64,000 nucleotides of DNA from NCBI GenBank assembly GCA_029379385.1, contig CM055614.1, positions 16,845,994 through 16,909,993 on the forward strand, read 5' to 3'. The position numbers and the translations under genes were made by a program. Shown here one piece after another: positions 1-11,760 of this stretch (positions are counted from its first letter, which is position 1; each line of letters starts with the position of its first letter). This stretch comes from Quillaja saponaria (Eukaryota > Streptophyta > Magnoliopsida > Fabales > Quillajaceae). Under the pieces are notes generated by a model that worked only from the letters and a program-made list of their open reading frames with translations, did no database searches and was not told where the DNA came from.

Positions 1-479
1 TTACTTTTTCTTAATCTTGTGTTTGAACCTCAATCATGTCTAATCTAATAAGCAATCTATGAACAAATACTCTAATTTTTATTTCATAATTTTTTTTAGT
101 TTTGTTATTAGTTTCCTTGTATATTTAGGTTAGGATTTCCTTTTATCAATAGTTTCTTTTTCTTAATTCTATATTTACTAATTCTTCTTTGTAGTGATCT
201 TGTACATTCTTCAATTATTTCATGCACATTTATTATGACACACACACTTTACATGCTAGTAATTAGTACATGTTATGTACACAAAATACCCCATTAAGGA
301 GACTAGCCTATAGAACGAAGCATACTACGAGGAATAAAGACACAAGCTAGGGTGTGTATTAGAATATAGCTAAGACTATGTCCCTCCTAATAGAGAGATA
401 TTGAACACCCCATCTTGACAATTTAACTTGGATTTTGTCCATAATAGGAGAACATTAAGAAACCTTACCATGATGTTAA
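1..479. other. Unassigned AT-rich sequence
   Basis: No coding frame or repeat boundary is recognised. The right part leads into the LINE remnant that starts near 480. Confidence 0.5.
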
Positions 480-1760
480 AGCAAATGAACTCCTAAATAA
501 ATAGATGGAAGTTCCTTCTGTTGAAAATTAGTCCATACTTCAACCACGTTGGCAAACATGAGCCAAATTTCTTGAGACCATAAAAATTAAAATTATATTC
601 TTATTCACCAACTAGCCTAAAGCATTGATAAAGAAAAGTGTATTCAACATAAAGAAGGTGAGAAACATGAAGAGTTAATCATGAGATTTATAAGTGCCAA
701 TTTTACCTTTAGATATGTTACTTAAGATTACTTTTTAAAAAAAAAAAAAACTCATGGGTGAGATTGACAAGGCTAAAGAAAGCCGATCACCTTGACGGCG
801 TCTTCTTGAAAACTTAAAATAACCACTAGTGTGACCATCAAGAGAGTTGTACCACTAACAATTTAAAATGTGGTTATATATAATATTGCACCAAGCTTTA
901 CCATCATAAGAATTTGAAGAAGGAAACTCCATTTGAGACGGTCATAAGCCTTTACCATGTCAATTTTGAACAACATATTCCCATCAAAAGGTTTTTTATT
1001 TATGTCTATGACCATTCCATGGGCAAGTGCTACATTTTCATGGATACCATACCAAACTCGTATTCTTCTTATGACAAAAACCTTGGAAGGAAAGGGTTCA
1101 ACCTATCCATAAGAATGTGTTAGATAGTCTTATAAGCAAAAGTGCAAATACTAATTGGGCATATGGCCTTAAAACTTGCAAGCCAATTAACCTTTGGAAA
1201 TAATGTCATTATAGGGGACGTGTAAGTTTGTGGTTGAGATGCACCTTTAGGGAAATCCTTTACAAATGGAATGACATCCATTTTGATTATAGACTAACAA
1301 TGGATGAAGAAATGCCGTATGAAACCATCCATGTCAGGAGGCACTATTTGGATCTACACTTTTTATAACTACAGAATTTCCTCCTCGAGTGGAATTTGAC
1401 AAAGATGATGATTACTCTCCTCATCCACCAAGCTAGGTAACATACTTAACATGTCTGCAATACTATTAGCCCAAGAAGAGAAGAAAAGATCAGAAAAATA
1501 CTTCACCGCCTCTAATCCGAGTTCGACATTGTTTGTGAGTAAGCTTCCATAGTGTTATTTTAATTTAAACTTTGATTTCAAGCTAATATATGATTAAAAC
1601 ATGGAAAAAAAGGTTAAATCACCCCCCCAAAGAGCCATTTAGCTTTAGATTTATCATGCAACATAGACTCATTCCTACTAAGAATTTTTTTTTTAAAGTC
1701 AGCCCAAACTAGTTGAAGATAATCCAATGAGGAGGACGTGTTACATTGAAGTTCCAACTT
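480..1760 (-). pseudogene. LINE (L1-type) reverse transcriptase remnant
   Basis: The minus strand, read through several stops and frame changes, contains the usual order of a plant L1 reverse transcriptase. The region before the RT core (about 1300-1500) resembles the linker of these proteins. Next comes a stretch resembling the FRPISIC/L block and the NRLNPFLP-type block (about 1080-1200). The palm motif KIDMVKAYDRLKW lies at about 925-985, and an RRRRQGDRLSL match to the RQGDPLSP block at about 780-815. No YADD box, endonuclease or poly(A) tail was found. LINE RTs reverse-transcribe their own RNA at a nicked target; this copy cannot be active. It abuts the CACTA-a array, so one element probably interrupted or truncated the other. 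Confidence 0.72.
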
Positions 1761-1899
1761 CACTTATAAAATTTTGTCTTGTGATGCCTATCAAAATTCG
1801 CCAAAAATCAAGTTCCATTTTTAGAGCTCCACTCAAGAATATCACCTTATGATGTAAAACTATCAAAGGAGTGCCATCAACTTACATGTAAAAGCACCA

Positions 1900-2755
1900 A
1901 AGGATGTGTTACTTTGAAGCTCTGACAAGTGGTATTCAATTTGGATCATAAATTAGAAATTTATGCATAAGTATATGTTTCTATTTCAAAACTTCAAAAT
2001 TTGAGCCTTAAGAGTTAAATAGTTAAATACAAGTCAGTTTGACGAACCAGGGGTATTGGCAATGCCGTGGGGATGAATAAGATGCTCAGGAACAAACAGT
2101 TTTCAATTCGGATTATAGGTGAGGAATTTTTGTACAAGTGTGTGTTTGTTTCTACTTCAAAAATCAGGCGTTGGGGGTAAAATAGTCAAATGCACATCTA
2201 TTTGACAAGCCGAGAGTACTAGCACATATATAGGGGATGAATAAGACTTGTAAGAAAAAACAGTTTTCAATTTGAATCATAGATGCACATTTCTACTTCA
2301 AAACTTTAAAAATCAAGCCTTAGGTGGTAAAAATTTAAATTCATGTCTGTTTGACAAGTCGGGATTACCGGAACGTCCATGTGGAAGAATAAGTCTTGTA
2401 AGAATACACGATTTTCAATTTAGATCGTAGGTTAGAAATTTATGCACAAGTGTGCATTTCTACTTCAAAACTTGAAAAATTGAGCCTCGGTTGTTAACAT
2501 ACTGAAATGCACATCTGTTTGACTTGTCGTAAGTACCAGCCCATTTGTGGGGACAAATGAGAATTTTAGGAACAAACAGTTTTCAATTTTTATCAATGGT
2601 TAGGAATTTATGTACAAGTATATTTTTCTAGTTGAAAACTTTAAAAATCAAGCTCAAGGGGTAAAATTACCAAATACATTTTCGTTTGACAAGTTGGGGA
2701 GTATTGCGACGTCTGTGCGACAAATAAGATTTGTGCAATTCTACGTAAAAATTTT
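1900..2755 (+). repeat. Tandem array, about 5 units of 150-167 bp (CACTA-a intron)
   Basis: Diverged direct repeats recur with a landmark like 'GGATGAATAAGACTTGTAAG' near 2072, 2233, 2381, 2546 and 2713, followed each time by a 'CAGTTTTCAATT'-like segment and a 'TTTGACAAG' segment. The same landmark is used by the array at 43660-45110 in CACTA-b. There the array lies wholly in the last intron of the transposase gene, so the same intron position is inferred here. Confidence 0.75.
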
Positions 2756-2862
2756 AATATTTTCCTATATTTATTAATTTCTACAAACTTATATATTTTC
2801 TTCTAAACTAAACCTTGTAGATTGACTCTGTGACTTATTTCAAAATATTGTTTCTTTCTCAA

Positions 2863-2936
2863 GAGCTTCCCAGCCACACCTGGACCATACAAACGATGAG
2901 CGGAGGGATGATGATAAGGATATAGAAGATTTGTAG
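2863..2936 (+). pseudogene. Last exon of a CACTA Transposase_24-like gene (CACTA-a)
   Basis: After an acceptor-like TTTCTCAAG, an open frame gives ASQPHLDHTNDERR followed by DDDKDIEDL and a stop. An acidic D/E-rich tail ending in 'DDL-stop' is typical of the plant Ptta/En/Spm transposase (PF03004, Transposase_24). It parallels the exon at 45220 in CACTA-b, which also follows the tandem array. The upstream exons are absent; LINE sequence takes their place. This is a fragment, not a working gene. Confidence 0.5.
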
Positions 2937-3189
2937 TCTTAGTTCGCTCTTTTTGTGTACTTAACAATTTATATTTTTATAATTTGTTAACATATTTGAA
3001 AACTTACTTGTAAAATGATGTTTTATATTAAAATATTGTTTAAAAATCTTTGTAGTATTTATTTTCTAATTTAACAGGGTTTATTCTTTATAAAAGGAGG
3101 AAAAAATTTAAGGGAAAAAATAAAAATCTGTTGAAATATCAATGACAATAAATGCAAACAGTGATAAAATGAAATAAAATTAGAAACTT

Positions 3190-4480
3190 TGTCTGTGTAC
3201 ATATATTCATGTTTACATTTCTGACACTGATAACTGACTTATCAGCATTCACCTATCTGTGATAGCATAGTGCACATGAACATATATTAGTGATAGCACA
3301 TATGCGTCCCTTATATGGATGCTGATAATATCACAAATTATTGACAATAATTATCTATGTCCACTATGTTGTTATCAAAAAATGGACGTTGGAAATCTAT
3401 TAGTGTCTGACTTTTGTAGATGACTCCATCTGCAACAAAGGCACATTTGTCCACTTATCAATGTCTATCACTATCGCTAATGATTTTCACCATCAACATT
3501 CATTGATACCTCAATTTCTTGTAGGTGTAAGTTGTAGACATAATTAATTTAAATTCATAAAATAATTTTTTAGGGTGCTTATTCAATAACATGTTTTATT
3601 TAGTAGTTTGTACTTGAATGATTAGCATATGCAGTAAAAATGTTTCAATAACTGTAGAAACTTTACAGTAGCAGTATCCACTTATCAACATCAGATATGG
3701 TGGATGTTGGTATATTAGCATCCACCCTTCAGTGTTTGAAGAGGTGTATGTTGATAAGATCAACATCCACATTTCAGCGTGCGAAGTGCAGACTCTGAAT
3801 CTAGCAGCGGGCCTTTATCATTGTGAGCAGTAATAAATAGCTATAGTATTAGTGTCCACACTTCAACGTCAGCTCTTTAGTCACTGCTAAATTCCAAGGT
3901 TATTGGTGTTAACTTCTATGTTCACATCAGTGGAAGCAGATACTCTGCATCCACGTGGATGTTGATAATATAGTAACTATCAATGTTGATAATATTTTTA
4001 GTAAATATCAATGTTGATAATATTTTTATCCATAATCCAAAGTAGCAATTGGACCACTAAGATTCGAAAATATTTGAACGATCTGCTTGACATAAATGAC
4101 CTAGTAGTATTTGAAAAACCTGACCTATAATTTGAAAAAAAAATTAAAAATCAAACAAAATAAAATAGAGGGGAGAAGCTTGTACTAGACCACTTTCCTT
4201 TCCTTTTTAGTGTTCATTTAGATTATTTATTATTTATTATTTTCCATTTATTGTTTTGAATTAAACTATTGCATATGTGCATAAAATATATATATTTTTA
4301 TATTAAAATAATATATAATAACATTTTTTAAATCATGATGTCATCTGGTCAGCCCATTGATTGAATCAGTTACTACATGGACACTTTTTTGGGTCAACAT
4401 TCGGACCATGTTTTAAAACACTAGTAACTATTTTATCAACGTTTGCATTGTGTGGATGCTTATATTGCAATTTCTTTAAA
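3190..4480. repeat. Subterminal repeat region of CACTA-a
   Basis: Short motifs such as GGATGTTGATA, TTATCAACATC and TATCAGCATCC recur in both orientations at irregular spacing, most densely at 3220-3500 and 3670-4020. CACTA transposons carry arrays of short subterminal motifs bound by the accessory TNPA-type protein, and this block follows the terminal transposase exon as expected. No clear terminal ...CTTGTAGTG was seen; a TTCTTGTAGGTG at about 3513 is a degenerate candidate, but similar motifs continue beyond it. Confidence 0.5.
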
Positions 4481-6469
4481 GTGAATTTACAATAGATCTA
4501 TCAAAATCAAATTTTATAGTTTGGTGTACACTTTACAAGTGAATTTAGAAATAATAATAAAACACCATTTTCAATTCTTATTATTGACTTTAAATATTGT
4601 AATTTCAATTAATTTTCTTTTTAAATCATTCGTACATATGATATTATATATACAAAGCAACTTTTCTCTTCAGGTCTTGTCGAAGGCGATGACAAATACT
4701 GTCAGAACCCACAATGATCACCATCGGGACTTATCGAAGGCGTAAAAATCACTGTCAAAAACTGTTGAAGACGAAAACCAAGTGTCTGAAGAGTAATTTT
4801 TTTTATTTTTTTATTTTCTAGAGTCTTCACCAAATCACATTTATTGCCTAATAAACACATTGCCATAAACTTCTTCAGTAGTTATAAATGCATTTTCTTT
4901 ATAAACATTGGCAAAAAAATCTATAATAGACATTAAAAATTTTAATACCATTTGATGTCATAAAGTTCTTTTTTAATTATTTATATCCTTAATACCCGTG
5001 CTCCCCCACATATGAAAAATTGGCATCTGCAAATCTTTTTCCACATAAAAACTCAATCTCAAGCTATAGTTTGCAAAATTTGACTAGCTTATAAGCAGCT
5101 GGTGAGATTTAGGGACATATACGCTTTTACAGGTGAGAAAGTTTATCTTATTCATCGTATATGATTTATTAGTTTCCATGATATTCAATATATGCATTTC
5201 TTAAATTATTTTCTCCATTTATGCTTGTATAGTGAAATTAATATAACTTCTATATATCATGTCATTTTTTGTTAAAAAAGTTTAAATTTTCGTATTTAAA
5301 ATTATATGTCTACACTGATATCAGTAGCTTGGATTTTACTTGATAGTCTATTGTGAATTTGAAAAATCTGATTGATTGTGGAAAATTGTGATTCATATAT
5401 TAGTTTTGATTCTAGATTTGTTTATTTGATTGACTTTTGTTTTAAACTAATTGTCATGTCTAATGAACAATAGCAATCAGAATTTTAATTTGGCCCAATG
5501 CCAAAAAATAAAAAAAAATAAAAAAAATACCTTAAACTAGGAATAGGCTGTGCTAAAAAAGAAGGCTTAGTACGAGGGCTCCTAATGATGATGCGCATGT
5601 GCAAAGTGCAATTGAAGTTCCAATGTAGCCTTTGAAACAAAAGTTTCCTTTCCTTTAACATATTTGAACATTTCCTACATTTTTCGTTCTTACTTTCTCT
5701 TAGTAGCAAGGTACCCATCCGTAAGCTTTTGCAAGATGGCTGAAATGCGAATTTCACTACTTTTAACACCTCATTTGCTATTAACAATTTTTTCTTAGTT
5801 ATAATTTTGTAGCTAGCTAGTGAAAGGCTTACTACTCTGATTGCTCTGTTAGAACTGGACCTTAATTTCACTAAAAAGTCATGATCATTATTTGGCTTAG
5901 ACTAACATCCTCATCATTGGCAACCTCACAACCACCTATTCCAAGTTGACCTTGATACATTAAAAAGTGATTTTGACTCTATTAACATTGATGGAACTCA
6001 TTTCTATCAAGTTAGGCAACTAGAAACAATAATCAATAGAAGCAAATGGAGCAATAAACTTTAAAAGTTTTCAATATAGTTCTAAGTCTTATAGCCTAGT
6101 ACAATATTTTTCTGAAGTTATAAAACAAGAAGATAAAAGCAGAGAAGCTATGAACAAGAAGAAGCATTTGAGGGTGAAAGAGAGACTAAATTCCCAATAA
6201 CATTTTTCATACACTCTCTAACAAATGTAGCCTAGTAGATTTCTCTCTCTTCTCAAAATAGCTAACTTTCTTACCTATATAGCAAGTCCATTTTCTAAGC
6301 CTATGTTTCTAGAATCTCCTCGTCAACATGTTTATTAATTTCATTCATGGATCAATATTGCCCTCGTCATTTCGGCTGCAAAATTTAGAGATCTCTTAGA
6401 GTATATAAGTCTTAACAATTGAGCCCACAACACGTGTTTTGTTACGGACTTTCTTCTTCAGGTTATGCA
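4480..6469. other. Unassigned AT-rich region
   Basis: No gene recognised. At 4675-4770 a short imperfect duplication occurs (TCGAAGGCG followed by a CACTGTCA/TACTGTCA-type segment, twice). A 128-codon minus-strand frame at 5485-5871 is basic and low in complexity, and matches no family I know. The right end probably leads into the 3' part of CACTA-c. Confidence 0.4.
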
Positions 6470-8055
6470 TACACATATTTAATATATTGCAAACTAAAGT
6501 CTAATTATAATGAATTTAGAAGTTTTCTTTCAAAGGAATTCATCTACTAATATTGCACTGGGTCATCACACTTCACCTCATAAGCTAAGTGAATTGGCAA
6601 AACCAAGTATTAATTTAGATTCCAACTTACAGAGTGTTGCATGTATATTTGCTTCAAGTTGCTCTATATATTGAACACTTAGCTCAGTTGCACAAATATC
6701 CTAAAAGAATGTGATAAGTTTAGCAAGTAGGATCCTAAATAGGCTTCAGAATTAAGCCTCATAATGCAATGGGCAATAACTTATGCATGAACACATGACA
6801 ATCATGACTCTTCATACCATAAACCTTGTATTCCATCAAGTTTACACAACAAGACAAATTAAAAGCATAAACATCTAGGAACTTCAAATTATTCTTCATC
6901 CATTTGCAAACCAACTTCATATCATCCTTGCTTAGAGTATAGGTTGCTTTAGGCTTAAAATTTTTTCCATTAAGCTAACGTAATTCTAATTTTGGACGAT
7001 GACATAATTCTTTCAAATATTGACAAAGGCAATGGGTCTTTCTCTATGGTATTCTTTTTGAAACGGTTTTTTCACTTTCGAAAAAGGTGCTTTTTGTGTA
7101 AGAATTGACATAGCAATCAAATCAACATTGTGACCTACCATTCTTGAGTGTAAATATTTTTGTATGTTCCATACATGTAGAACATGATAATCTACCATGA
7201 GTACTCTACCCTGAATTATACCGTAAATAACGAATAATGAATCGTTCATAAAAGAGAAGCTCTCATAAGACTTATCAAAAGTCAAGACGTCATCTCTTCA
7301 AATTTTTCAACTCATCAATTAAAAGCTTAAGATAGACATATAAATTCTTCACAAGATGGTTTGGGCCAGGAATTAGCAAAGTCAAGAAAAGGTTTTGCTA
7401 CTTAATGCACATGCTTGGTAATAGGTTATAAAAAATGACAAACACCTGTCAACATGAATATTGAGAACTCAAATTACCAAATGGAGTGAATCCATCTGTT
7501 GAGAACCCAAGTTTAATATTTCCTATTTCTTATTTCTTATTACCACAATAGATGGATTCGTCAAAGTGTTTTCACGCTTCACCATTAGACAAATGTATCA
7601 TCATCTGAGGCTTTTTCCCACTTTCTCTCCTTGTGTCATCTCACTGTTTTTTTTGCAGTGACCTCATACATATAATGCCTCTATAACCTTTCATAATTGG
7701 ACAGTGTTGCAATAACTTATGAGTTAAGTTCTTTTCACCGCATTGCTTGAATTAGTGCTCTTTACAAACATCACAAGTAGTTTTTTGCCGTTACTATCGT
7801 AATACAACTGACAATGATTCATACAAAATCAATCTTGCCATATCCAAGCCCTAAATCCTTCACTAACTTTCTAGACTTGTAAAACGTTTCGAGTAACTTC
7901 TCATCTTCTGGGAGGACACCCTCTATGATCGGAGGAACCTCTTGTAACAATTCTCTAATACATTGAATTCTGACGTGCAATTCAACAGTTGATTCACAAC
8001 TGATATAATGATTTTATCACACCCTCCCTAGACTAGATCATCAATAATTATCAAC
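6470..8055 (-). pseudogene. TNP2-like CACTA transposase remnant (CACTA-c)
   Basis: Reading the minus strand through many stops recovers the TNP2 order. A segment KSRKLVKDLGLGYGKIDF lies near 7820-7890. LGFSTDGFTPFGN near 7475-7515 matches the catalytic-region block LGLxTDGFNPFG. VFVIFYNLLPSMCIK matches the 'VVVYNLPPWMCMK' block, and IPGPNHLVKNLYVYLKLLIDELK matches the PGP...VYLQPLIDELK block (about 7290-7370). CSTCMEHTKIFTLKNGR near 7140-7190 is the zinc-finger-like block. Then VCKWMKNNLKFLDVY and VYGMKSHDCHVFMHKLLP (about 6765-6920) match the DUF4218 region that follows TNP2. TNP2 cleaves the CACTA ends. This copy is inactive and is cut at 8055 by element 1; its 5' part continues from 18910. 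Confidence 0.82.
8051..8055. repeat. Left target-site duplication of element 1 (TCAAC)
   Basis: TCAAC abuts the left LTR end and CCAAC (18910-18914) abuts the right LTR end, a 4/5 match. LTR retrotransposons make 5-bp duplications, so this pair marks insertion of element 1 into CACTA-c. Confidence 0.6.
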
Positions 8056-9376
8056 GCTTATGGATTTAAATATGCCAGTGCACGTATTGCTAACAAGTAA
8101 TATAAGAAAAAGTAAAGTATCATTCCCATAAGAAATTATTACTGAAATTCATTAACTACTAAAATTAAAAGAATTTAATCTTATTCAAACAATCAAATTA
8201 AGTTTGAACAAAGATAACAAAATAAAATTAACAAACAAGAATGACAAAACTTTCAAGAATCAATACATAAATCCTAGGATTACAATTTCCTTCAACATTT
8301 TATTTTATCACTTCTACTCTCTCTTAACTTACTAATTGGACTTAGTTATTACCCTAGAGTTCTAATTCACTTATTAGTATCTACCGATATTCTTATAATA
8401 TACTATCTTCCTCGACCAATTCACTATATTCCTATGAGAATTAGATTAAGGAAAGATTCATTAAGCTTAAACTCTATCTTGGCTACTCATGACATGATAG
8501 TATATCTGTATCTCCTATGCAAATCAAATCATTCAACTAAATGAATGAATTTGAATATATGTTATTCCATCTATGGCTAACATTAAGTTCCTTTTTCTTT
8601 ATTTAGGTTATCTATTCAATCTAATTAGTGATTAATCAATTAGAAGAATGAAGCATAAGATGAAAATAAACAACTTAATTCCCATTAACTATAGGAAATA
8701 AGGAAGACGAGAAATCGAAATTACATATTGAGTTTAATTGCAATACTAAAAAAAATAACTTTGTTCGTACTAAATATTGATAATATAAACCAAAAGAAAT
8801 TCATTAATGTCATTACAAGAAAACTTCAGAAAATTAATGGGAAATAAAGAGAAACTAAAGATTGTCAGGTCTTCAGTCTTCAATACTCATAAAATTCCTT
8901 TTGCTTTCTTGCATGCATATCATCCTTTATTTCCTCCATCCTTTTTCCTTTCTATAAGCCTTTTAAAACTCTAATTCTAGTTAATCCCATAAAAGAGTAT
9001 CACTTAGGCGCCATGACCTCAACTTTCCAACTTCTTGTCCTTAAACCCTTGGATTTTGGCTTACGATTTGAACTTTTGGTGCAGCGGTTTCAACTTTCCA
9101 GCACTGCGGCCTTAACCCAAATCTGCGACCTTCAACTTACTAGATTTTCTACTTTACATTCTTCACGATTTGGAGCTCCCTTCCATTCGTTATCAAAATA
9201 AACCAACATTACTAAACATAAACCTAACAAAAATTAAAAAACATTAACAACCTAAAATAACTAGGACTAAAATTAGAAATAAACTAAAAACTATTAAATA
9301 CCAAATCTAATTTAAAGACTTAACCAACTTTAATGCTTAAAATAACATAAAATCACTCTTTTTCACAAAATTATCA
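8056..9376 (-). repeat. 3' LTR of element 1
   Basis: It aligns over its length with 17896-18909 (shared blocks include GTTAACAAGTAATATAA-type sequence, the TTCACTATATTCCTATGAGAA block and the AAAATTATCA end). It keeps about 300 bp (about 8830-9150) missing from the other LTR, including a GGCGCC-rich patch. The outer end is mutated (GCTTATGG for TGTTATGG). Confidence 0.85.
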
Positions 9377-9390
9377 CACCCTCAAACTTA
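9377..9390 (-). other. Polypurine tract of element 1
   Basis: On the minus strand AAGTTTGAGGGTG lies directly before the LTR start TGATAA. This is the expected place for the primer of plus-strand synthesis. The same TTTGGGGGTA/TTTGGGAGTA-type tract recurs beside the LTRs ending at 24258 and 53585. Confidence 0.7.
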
Positions 9391-9580
9391 GTTAAGATTT
9401 TACTAGTTCCCAAGCAAAAGAATAAAATACAACTAAACAAAATAAATACGAACAACTAGCTAGAGATGAAATGCATTGAACTAATGACTTCCCAAAATGT
9501 TCTCAAAGATTATCTTTAAATCTTGACTCAAGGTAAAACATAGGTATCATGCAAGTTCATCATTCTCGGATGGATTTCAA

Positions 9581-9603
9581 GTGTGTGTGTGTGTGTGTGT
9601 GTG
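9581..9603. repeat. (GT)n microsatellite
   Basis: About 11 GT units inside the untranslated part of element 1, between the 3' LTR and the extra ORF. Confidence 0.95.
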
Positions 9604-9944
9604 ATCTTTTTATAAAGAATCTCATGAAATTGGATAAGTTTTTATCTATGCAAAATATGGACTAGTACTTGAATCTCATAAGTTTTCTTTTCATCGCTTT
9701 CTCTACTAATATATGCTAACACTTACTTATGGATTATTTGTAGCTTGTAAAGTAAGACTAGGGTAACAGTATGGTAAAAGGATATTCAATGTGGTTTAAA
9801 TCACCTTAAGCATAAAAATCATTCTAGGACTTTTGTAGAGCTCGATTCATATTCCAAGTAGCACCCCTGCACGTTCTACTAAGCTTTTTGAAGCTCAAGA
9901 TACTCCATACAATAAGTCAATGTCAAGTTTTAAGTTTGTTGAGG

Positions 9945-11250
9945 CTAAGAAGGTATGCTTATGAAGGAGCTTGCACTGGCTACTGAGGGTGCATAAGCAA
10001 GAAATCTGCTAATAATCATCGCATCAAGGGGACCTTTCGGTTGCAATAATTCTTTGCCCTTATCCCATTGCACTCCAGCTTGAGGACACAAAGTAGTAAT
10101 TAGAGATGGAAACCATAGTCCTTCTAGGGTTAATTGGGCAGCGTGGATAATGGAATTGAAGATAAGCTGACCAATGACAATGCACTTACTAGTGATAATT
10201 GCATAGAGCAAGATTACTCTATCCTTAGTGAAGTCACTGTTATGTGTTATAGGGAATATTTTGGCCGTTACATGTAGCCACAATTTAAACTCTTTCTCCA
10301 TTGCGTTAGCTTTGAAGGAAATTAGCTCTCCTTTAGAAAGTTTCCACTCAGTACCACTTTTTCATAGTTGTGTAATCAACTTATCCAAATCAAGCTCATT
10401 GAAAAAATATTGGCTATTCTCATCATTGTCTATGTCAGACACTTAGTAGAATTAAGTTATAGTTTGCATATCAAATGGTACCTTATGTCTTCATATAAGA
10501 TCTTTTCCATTCATATGTGCATACTCACTGGCATAGAATTCCCTTACTACTGACATCACTACTGCCTCTGGTTGAGCATAAAATATTTCCACTTCCTGGA
10601 GTCAATAACATTTTGTATCTCCCTATAGAATGTTGGATGAATATCAAAACCGTTTGCTAGTATTGAAATTTTGAGAATGAGAGTGGTTGTGTTGTTTTGC
10701 AGCCTCAGCAGACACAAATTTAGCTTCTAATAAAGCTTGAATTCATCGCCACACCTTGCACATTTTGGAGCATCACACTACTCAAACTATATCAATTTCT
10801 CAGCCCATAAAGAAATTTAATTCCCCCGCCACAAAACCCACAAAAAGACAATATCTACACCACATTTCGAGCACAATTCACACTTTTACTAATATAAAGT
10901 TTCACAACAAATGTCTATAAAGTCAACAACCCAATCAGTCTAGTAGTGCCTTTGTTACTCTAGCAACAAGATATCCCAAACCATAATATGCAATAACAAT
11001 AGTACCAAACCCAACCAAGAACCACAATTCCACCAAGAACTTTTAAAAACCCACAATTTTCCAATGTAAATCTTCTAAAACACTTTACCTTCAATGAAAT
11101 TGAACATATAGCATAAAAAAGGAAACTTGCTTGTAAAGGTTTGAAGTCATAGCCTTCCTTGAGGTTGGAGGGTTTTGGTTGGGATTATGTAGGGAAAATG
11201 TGAAATTGCGATATGAGTGAGTGAGATAGGGTGTGAGAGAGTGAAAGGAA
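9945..11250 (-). pseudogene. Extra ORF with plant transposon domain (PF20167-like), element 1
   Basis: The minus frame 10301-9945 (118 codons) contains FKLWLHVTAKIFPITHNSDF, then TKDRVILLYAIITSKCIVIG, then an IFNSIIHAAQLTLEGLWFPS segment. The spacing WL...P(T/I)(S/T)H...D.T..R..LLY.I.T.K.I..G...I..SI.H......GL.FPSLIT matches the 'putative plant transposon protein' domain. I take this to be PF20167; a search should confirm. The domain commonly lies between pol and the 3' LTR of Athila-like elements, as here. Decayed upstream coding sequence reaches about 11250, where a purine-rich leader lies. A homologous frame occurs at 48264-48524. Function unknown. Confidence 0.65.
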
Positions 11251-11329
11251 GTGTAGAAAATGAAGGAAGAGACGGCTGGGGTTTGATATGTGGGGTGTTT
11301 GGGTTAAATGATGTCTTTTAAAAATCTGA

Positions 11330-11760
11330 TTTGCGTACAGGTGCCATGACGTTGGGTTTTCTAAACCCGCAATGCTCTAATCTTTATTTAAACTAATAAG
11401 GCTCCAGCTGGTGCCATGACTTTGGATTTTCTGGAGCAGTGACACCAAGCTTTCACGTTTGAACATTGCTGCAAGCTTTGAGCTGGGGTCTTAATTTCAG
11501 GCATCATGCGCTTTGGTTTGTAGTGCTAAATCCTTGGGTTGGCATAATGCCGCTGAATTTTCTAGCGCCGTGGCTTCGAGTTTTGTTTTGCTAAAAAATA
11601 GATTTGGCACAATGGTGTTGACTTTTATGGTGTAGGGGTACCGACTTTTCTGGTGCCTGGGTGCTAATCATTCGAGTTAATGGCTGCATTGGAGGCCGCG
11701 ACTCTAATTCTTTTAGGGTTGCGGCGCTAGACTTCTTTTGCCTTTTTTTTTTTTAGATAA
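11330..11760. repeat. GGTGCC/GGCGCC-motif patch, element 1 internal
   Basis: A GC-richer patch with recurring (T/C)TGGTGCCATGAC..TTGG.TTTTCT-like units (11340, 11408, 11540, 11650). Similar patches occur inside the LTRs of this superfamily (9008, 23880, 28150, 47690, 53250, 55350) and in element 2 at 25660-25800. Confidence 0.55.

Noticed and set aside
3505..3530. TTTCTTGTAGGTG as the right end of CACTA-a
   Set aside because: Degenerate, and the same subterminal motifs continue for another 500 bp beyond it.
5485..5871. 128-codon minus-strand frame
   Set aside because: No recognisable domain, low-complexity end from an AATAAAAA tract, no splice or promoter context. Kept only as a remark.
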